Below the pieces are notes generated by a model. That model ran no database searches and was not told the origin of the DNA. It worked only from the letters and a program-made list of their open reading frames with translations. A program made the translations under genes and the position numbers. Positions 58,980-64,000 of a stretch of 64,000 nt of DNA are shown piece after piece; the stretch's first letter is position 1, and each line of letters begins with the position of its first letter. The stretch is from NCBI GenBank assembly GCA_002917075.1, contig NTMA01000072.1:144872-208871 (forward strand), given 5' to 3'. The DNA is from Hawksworthiomyces lignivorus. Lineage: Eukaryota > Ascomycota > Sordariomycetes > Ophiostomatales > Ophiostomataceae.

Positions 58980-60781
58980 GTCGGACGGAAGAAGGAAGAA
59001 GAAGGACGAGGCTCTGTTGTGCATAACCTTCACGAAGCATCATTATTAGAGGGACAGGATACATGCTACGGAGTACATACAGCGCAGTGCGTTAGATAAT
59101 GATAATGCAAAAACATCCGAGAAAAAAACTTGCCCCACGCTTCACAAAGGATTCGTGCGTGTGGGCAGCACAATAGTACGAGTGTGTGTATGCGCTGAGC
59201 TGTAAGTGGCCCTGCTCTCGCTGCTGTAGTAGCCTTCTCCGGCTCTAGACCAATAGCGCCGAGATGCTGCGACACGAAGGAAAAACGGCGACGGCAGAAA
59301 CCACCCCAAGGAACTCTGTAGAATGCGCCTTCCCTACTTGTATGGAGCAGGTTTCACTGTAAAAGGCGCGGCGCCAGTACCAGGGCAACCGCGACCGAAG
59401 CGACCCTTTCCGCAAATAGCAGGCCCCTCGTATTAAATTGCAGGGACGGAAACCGCGACCAACAGCGGCCAAAGTCGCACTTTTTTCCCAACGAAGCCAG
59501 TAGAGTAGTGTTTTGGAGCACAGGCGCCGCAGTTGCCTTGCATGCTCTTATTTCCATCATTCGCAGCATTCTCAATTAACCAATATATCAAACGAAAAGA
59601 AAATCGCTGAAACCTGAATGAGAAACCACCACAAACAGCACAGCAGCACAACAGCACAAAACAACACAACATACAAAAATCGCCAAATCGAAACATCCTT
59701 CATTTCGTACCGTGATCTGCCCATCCTCTCGCCACAGAGGCTCTTCTTCCCTCTTTTCGGTTCATCGACACATCACAGTCGTCCTCGTCTAGCTATCCAC
59801 ATCTAGAAGGAAAACTAAGAAAACTACTCGAACAGACCCTTGCTCGTGTCGTACTGGCCTCCTATTTTGCCTCTTGTTTCCAACTCCAACGCCTTCCTAT
59901 CCATCAGACGAAGCCTCTCATCACCTTTTCTTCCTTTCTTCCTATTACTAGCGGCTCTGACCGACACATCATATTCGCCACTATCTATCTTCGAACAATC
60001 GCCTTTCCCACTTCTGCATCGTCGTCATCCTAGTTATCGATTCACCTCCTCTGGCGACCCCTACATAGCGATCTATCCTGCCCTCCCCTGCTTTCCAAAC
60101 GCCATTCTGCTCTATCTGACCTCTAGCAGAAAGCTGCGGTGTCGAACAAACGACTTCCCACTCGTCTCTAGACGGTGTGATTCTGCTTGTCAAGAAGAAA
60201 CACTCGGGTAACGAACTCGAATCACCGAACGCAAAACGCCAGGTTCGACACAATCGGGAATACGAAAGGCTATCTTTCTGTTCTAGGGACAGCATAACGC
60301 CTCACGAAATTTAGTTTCCCCATATCACCACCCAGCAGGAAAGCATTGTAATCGAATTACAACTCAGATCTAGCGCGCTCGAGGGTGGTTGATCGGTGAA
60401 GGGGACACTTTCTGACCCGTGGTGGTGCAGAAAAGACCTCGAGGTCTTTGGCGTGCAATGCGGGGAGCGAGAGGCTTGTGACGTAAAAACTTACAAGATC
60501 GAGCACCGGGACAAGAGAGAGCGCGTTTAGAGACGACTGATTACACGATAGTTTTGCGGCAAAACCACGCTGCCTGATCACCGATTCAAAGAGCTGCCGA
60601 GAAGGCCCTAGCTGACGAGAGACGACCTATAAACGACATCATTCTCCTATTAAACGCAGATTCTCTATCTATCCGACTGTAGACACCCATATTAGTATCC
60701 ATATCCAACTGTGTCGTACCCTCCTGTCCCTAGTCCTCTCTCGATACTTTTGTGGTTGCAGTCGCTTGGCCTCCTCTGGGC
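58980..60781. other. Intergenic: iah1 3' region and leader of next gene
   Basis: About 1.8 kb. A TACTCCGTA-type motif (59067-59076), then a C/T-rich plus strand from 59700 to 60180 typical of a leader or promoter of the plus-strand gene at 60782. No gene supported. Confidence 0.55.
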
Positions 60782-62927
60782 ATGGATACTCGCTTTTTTG
60801 TGAGTCGCGAAGAGTTCCACAATGTCCAGATGGACGTGAGGCAGCTGCAGGCCATCCAAGTGAGCCAAACGGAAAGGCTACTGCGTTTAGAGAAACGCCA
60901 TCAGGATGATGCTGCCATGCGGTCTGCCTGGTCAAACTCCCCTTTTCCAAGCGCCCTGGTTGGCACCCCACAGCATGGTAAGACCTGTTTGAGCATTCCA
61001 CTTGACGCATACGACTGCTCCCGTAGTTCAGTATTGACTCAGCTTTTGTTTTACAGGCCCCATCCGCGTACCATCAACTGAGGCGTTCGATCTAGATGAA
61101 CAAAGCCAAACGCTAGGGTCACTGCACCTTGAACCCGATGATGAGCCAATCCGACGAGCTGCGGCCGCTTCCCGCGCAAATAGTGTTCGGTTTGACGAAA
61201 GCGCCAACTTGGCTCAGAGTGCGCGTAATTTTAGTGACATTGGTCCCTTCCGTCCAGGCAGCAGCCTCATGATGGAGAGGACGCTCTCGCACAAGTCTGA
61301 CGGCAGGCATAGCTCGGCAGGGCATTCGGTCCATTCAGTTCATTCTGTAGCGTCAGGCCGTGGTAGCAGCCTTGGGCTGGAGACGCACTTTATGACCGGC
61401 GGGCACGAGCAGGACTCGCCCATCGACGTACCCGAGCCACCTCCAGTTTTCTTCGTCTTGGGATCTGTACCCGCCATCATCCGGTGCTGGCTCACTAAAG
61501 ACTTTGCCAACAATACCCTGCTGTACGCCGCTATCTGCTCTGGTGCCCAAAAGTCGACCGTTGATTTCTCGCTGATCAAGGAGCTTGGTTTGGGCGACCT
61601 CGTCTACCGCGAAGTTGACAATACATTCAAGATCCATTTGCAAACGTATCTGGCCGAAGCCATTCCTGCCACCAAATCTGCCGATCCTGTTCCTCAAATC
61701 CCCTATCTCACAGTTAATTTTGAAGTTGTTGGCATGGAACAAGCTCCTGAGGCCGACGGCGGAAGGAAGAGCATTCGTATTTTCATCGGCAGCGATGCTC
61801 TGCGCACCCACAGTGCAGATATCTTGTTCTCGCGGAATCTTATGTCACTGTATAGCAGCGAGCGGGAAAAACTGACGGTACCGTTTGTGCGTCCTGAGGA
61901 TGATGCTATGTTTAAGAACTTGTGCACAACAAACGTTATATCGGGTAGGCCAAAGTTGAACGCCACTGCTGCTGAATTTATATCCAGCGACCTCAAATCT
62001 CGCGATAGCGTCAATGGGGAGGACGAGACGCAGCAGGAGCATTCATACGATGACCTGGACGAACCAGAAGATCTGCAGGATCATGGAGCGCAACGATTTC
62101 AGGACAGCCAGGGGCGTCACGAACAGGATGAAGAGCGGCGCGTACAGCAAGAGTCTCACGAGCAACAAAACAGTATTCCTAGCGTTCCCGTCAATGGCAG
62201 CCTGAACAGCCCTGGGACCATTTCGCCGACATCAGTTCACCCAATCACCTCAGCCAAGTGGCACGGAAGTGGTAGCAGAGCCAGTTCGGAAAACGGGGCA
62301 GAGAACGAAAAGCCGCCACGAAATTCAACGAGCTCGGATTATTCTGGAAAGGACACAGGAGCTAGCTTTGAAAACAACCGTCGTGATGCGAGTGCGATCT
62401 GGGGTTCCTGGCGGCAAGGTGGTTCTGCAACTGGTAGCGACGGAGGCCATCGAGAAAACGGATCATTGAGTGGTTACCAGCCGGCTGGACGGCCTCGGAC
62501 AATGAAAGTTCTGAAGTCAAAGACCGGCACCGGCTCGTCGTCTGCTCGTGCTGGTTCATCTTATGAGCCTCCTCCACCACCCCGCTCCAGTGGTGAACAC
62601 CGTCGGAAGAGCCAAGGTCCTTCCAACCAGAGTGTCTCTGGAAGCGACGGTGGGTTTGTTAGCTCAGGGGGGCTTGGAGGAGGCGGAAGCACTGCTTCAA
62701 ATGTGATCCGGTGGGAGTCCAAGCGCAGCATCAGCAGCAGTAATGCAGCAACAAACAGTACCGGTCTCGGCAGAGAAAACAAAGGCCAACCCCAAGGACT
62801 GGCCGCTCTTGAACTCCGAAATAACACATCCTCGGCCCCGCGCTCCTCCAACCCAGTGGGTGGCGCATCAGCATTTGCATGGATGAAAGCGTCAAAACCC
62901 AAGACGCCTACGACCAGCGCAGAGTAG
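60782..62927 (+). CDS. Conserved fungal protein with degenerate retropepsin-like domain
   Basis: Exons 60782-60977 and 61057-62927 (79-bp intron GTAAGA...ACAG, phase 1) give 688 residues. The N-terminal helix (MDTRFFVSREEFHNVQMDVRQLQ...RLLRLEKR) is a predicted coiled coil. Residues about 195-345 look like a single-chain retropepsin-like fold: strand PAIIRCWLTK, then AICSGAQKSTVDFSLIKELGLGDLV, and later IRIFIGSDALRTHSADILFSRNLM. In active retropepsins the second segment carries D-[ST]-G-A; here the Asp position is Cys226, so proteolysis is unlikely. The fold call is mine from pattern and needs structure prediction. The C-terminal 330 residues are Ser/Gly/Gln-rich and disordered, with acidic and poly-Pro patches. 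Orthologues in related moulds are usually called hypothetical. Start chosen at the ATG preceding the conserved helix. Confidence 0.75.
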
Positions 62928-63327
62928 ACTTCCGTCGCCTGATTTGGAGCAAACAGGGTGTTGTATTATATCTGCAGTGTTACCGACTGGTGGGTGGGAG
63001 GAATTGGGACGTGTTTTCATAATGTATTTCTGACTAGAGACCTCAGCTGCTGTTCTCCTGGTCGCAGGATTGGTGGCAGGAAAACGAAGCAGTAGTATAC
63101 TATACCTCCATTTTGTCGTCTTATACATATGGGAGAAAATGGGCACAATACAGGCTAGTTGAGTTCTGAATGTAGCCCGCAGATACCGGCGAGTCGGCCA
63201 GGAAGACACTGTTTACTTAAAAGTGCTAGGAAAAGCAAGATTTTCCAGCAAAGCAAAATTAAATACAAATAATACCATAAAAAATATATAATTATACTTT
63301 TTTCCCTAAAGATATGAATCTACAACT
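62928..63327. other. Convergent intergenic region
   Basis: 400 bp between the stops of the retropepsin-like gene (plus) and the isochorismatase-family gene (minus); an AT-rich block at 63230-63320. Nothing else seen. Confidence 0.6.
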
Positions 63328-63892
63328 TTAGATCTTAGGAGACAACAGAGACGACAACGCTACCCTGGTGTCGGCGCTCGTATCCTTGACCAGGCCGACG
63401 ATGCTGCGGAACTGTGAGATCCCGGCGTCACCCATGTACTCGTACAGCCAACTCTCGGACGTCGTCACCGTAGCGCCTGCGGCCCGCAGACGCGCCAGTG
63501 CCACACCCACCTCTTCTCGGTTGCATGATGACACTCCGTCCGCGAGCACGTACACGGCGTAGCCCGCCGCCAACAGATCCAGCGCCGTCTGCGTCACGCA
63601 GATGTGCGCTTCGATGCCCACGATCACCGCCGTGCGCCGCGTGCCTGGCTCCGCTGCCGGCCCCGCTTCAAAGGCTGCTTGCACTTCCGGGGTCCACATG
63701 CTGAAGCGGGTCTTGTCCGCGTCCACGAGCAGCTGGGCCTTCTTGGCCTCGCCGCCCGACTTGCCGCTCGCAGCATAGAGAGAGGACAGCTCCGCCACCG
63801 TGTCACCGAGGCGGGCCTTGTTCTGTGTCGTAACCAGCACGGGGATGTCCAGGATGGCAGCAGCCCGGAGGACTTTGCGGGCGGTCAAGACT
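63328..63892 (-). CDS. Isochorismatase-family hydrolase, 3' exon only (5' end beyond window)
   Basis: The last exon reads RVLTARKVLRAAAILDIPVLVTTQNKARLG...GIEAHICVTQTALDLL...YVLADGVSSCNREEVGVALARL and ends SLLSPKI. The catalytic Cys lies in the HICVTQ motif, typical of the cysteine hydrolase fold of ISOC1/ISOC2 and YcaC-type proteins. The exon begins after an acceptor (T-tract, GCCAG ending at 63893). The N-terminal strand with the catalytic Asp is not in the remaining 108 bp, so it must lie past the right edge. Substrate unknown. The continuous frame extends to 63942 but that extension is intron sequence. Confidence 0.85.
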
Positions 63893-64000
63893 CTGGCAAG
63901 GAAAAAAAAAAGGTGTAAGTCAAAGAGCAAACATATCGCCATTGTCTATGAGCAATCTAGTAAAAAGAGGGGGCTTGAGGGGAAGACAGAGAGGGGGGGG

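Noticed and set aside
63893..63942. Extension of the isochorismatase frame to MAICLLFDLHLFFFL
   Set aside because: This is the T-rich 3' end of an intron read in frame; family alignment needs a different upstream exon beyond the window.

Overview
The window is nuclear chromosomal DNA of a filamentous ascomycete (Pezizomycotina, most likely a Sordariomycete; genus not determinable from sequence alone). The evidence is short GT-AG introns of about 70-120 bp with CTAAC/CTGAC branch points, GC-rich exons in AT-richer intergenic DNA, pyrimidine-rich leaders on the coding strand, and gene families typical of moulds: a Zn2Cys6 regulator, Thi6 fusion, Mss51, a PXA protein and a Hos4-type ankyrin protein. 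I see no CRISPR array, phage, intact transposon, rRNA or convincing tRNA.

Layout. 0-17 kb: 3' part of a SNF2/ATRX-like ATPase gene; 5-aminolevulinate synthase (hemA); a Zn2Cys6 transcription factor with a perfect CGG-bearing inverted repeat in its promoter; a secreted GH30 glycosidase; the bifunctional thiamine enzyme Thi6. 17-30 kb: a LysM protein with an N-terminal zinc-finger-like segment; splicing factor RSE1/SF3B3 (minus) diverging from MSS51; a PXA-domain gene interrupted by an unusually long intron of about 2.1 kb. 30-44.6 kb: a CENP-B/Psq-type DNA-binding protein (minus), then about 10.7 kb with no convincing gene. 44.6-57 kb: DRG1/Rbg1 GTPase (minus), a large Hos4-like ankyrin protein (minus), an ALKBH6-like dioxygenase (plus) whose 3' end lies 98 bp from that of a DFG10-type polyprenol reductase (minus). 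58-64 kb: an IAH1-type SGNH esterase, a conserved fungal protein with what looks like a degenerate retropepsin-like domain, and the 3' part of an isochorismatase-family gene running off the right edge.

The genes are mostly housekeeping, do not form an obvious pathway cluster, and are transcribed individually. Two link to heme and respiration (hemA and MSS51, both with Cys-Pro motifs). Four act on gene expression or chromatin (SNF2, Zn2Cys6, CENP-B-like, Hos4-like) and two on RNA or translation (RSE1, DRG1). Splice models were made by hand from GT/AG signals, reading phase and family conservation. They have not been tested against transcripts.
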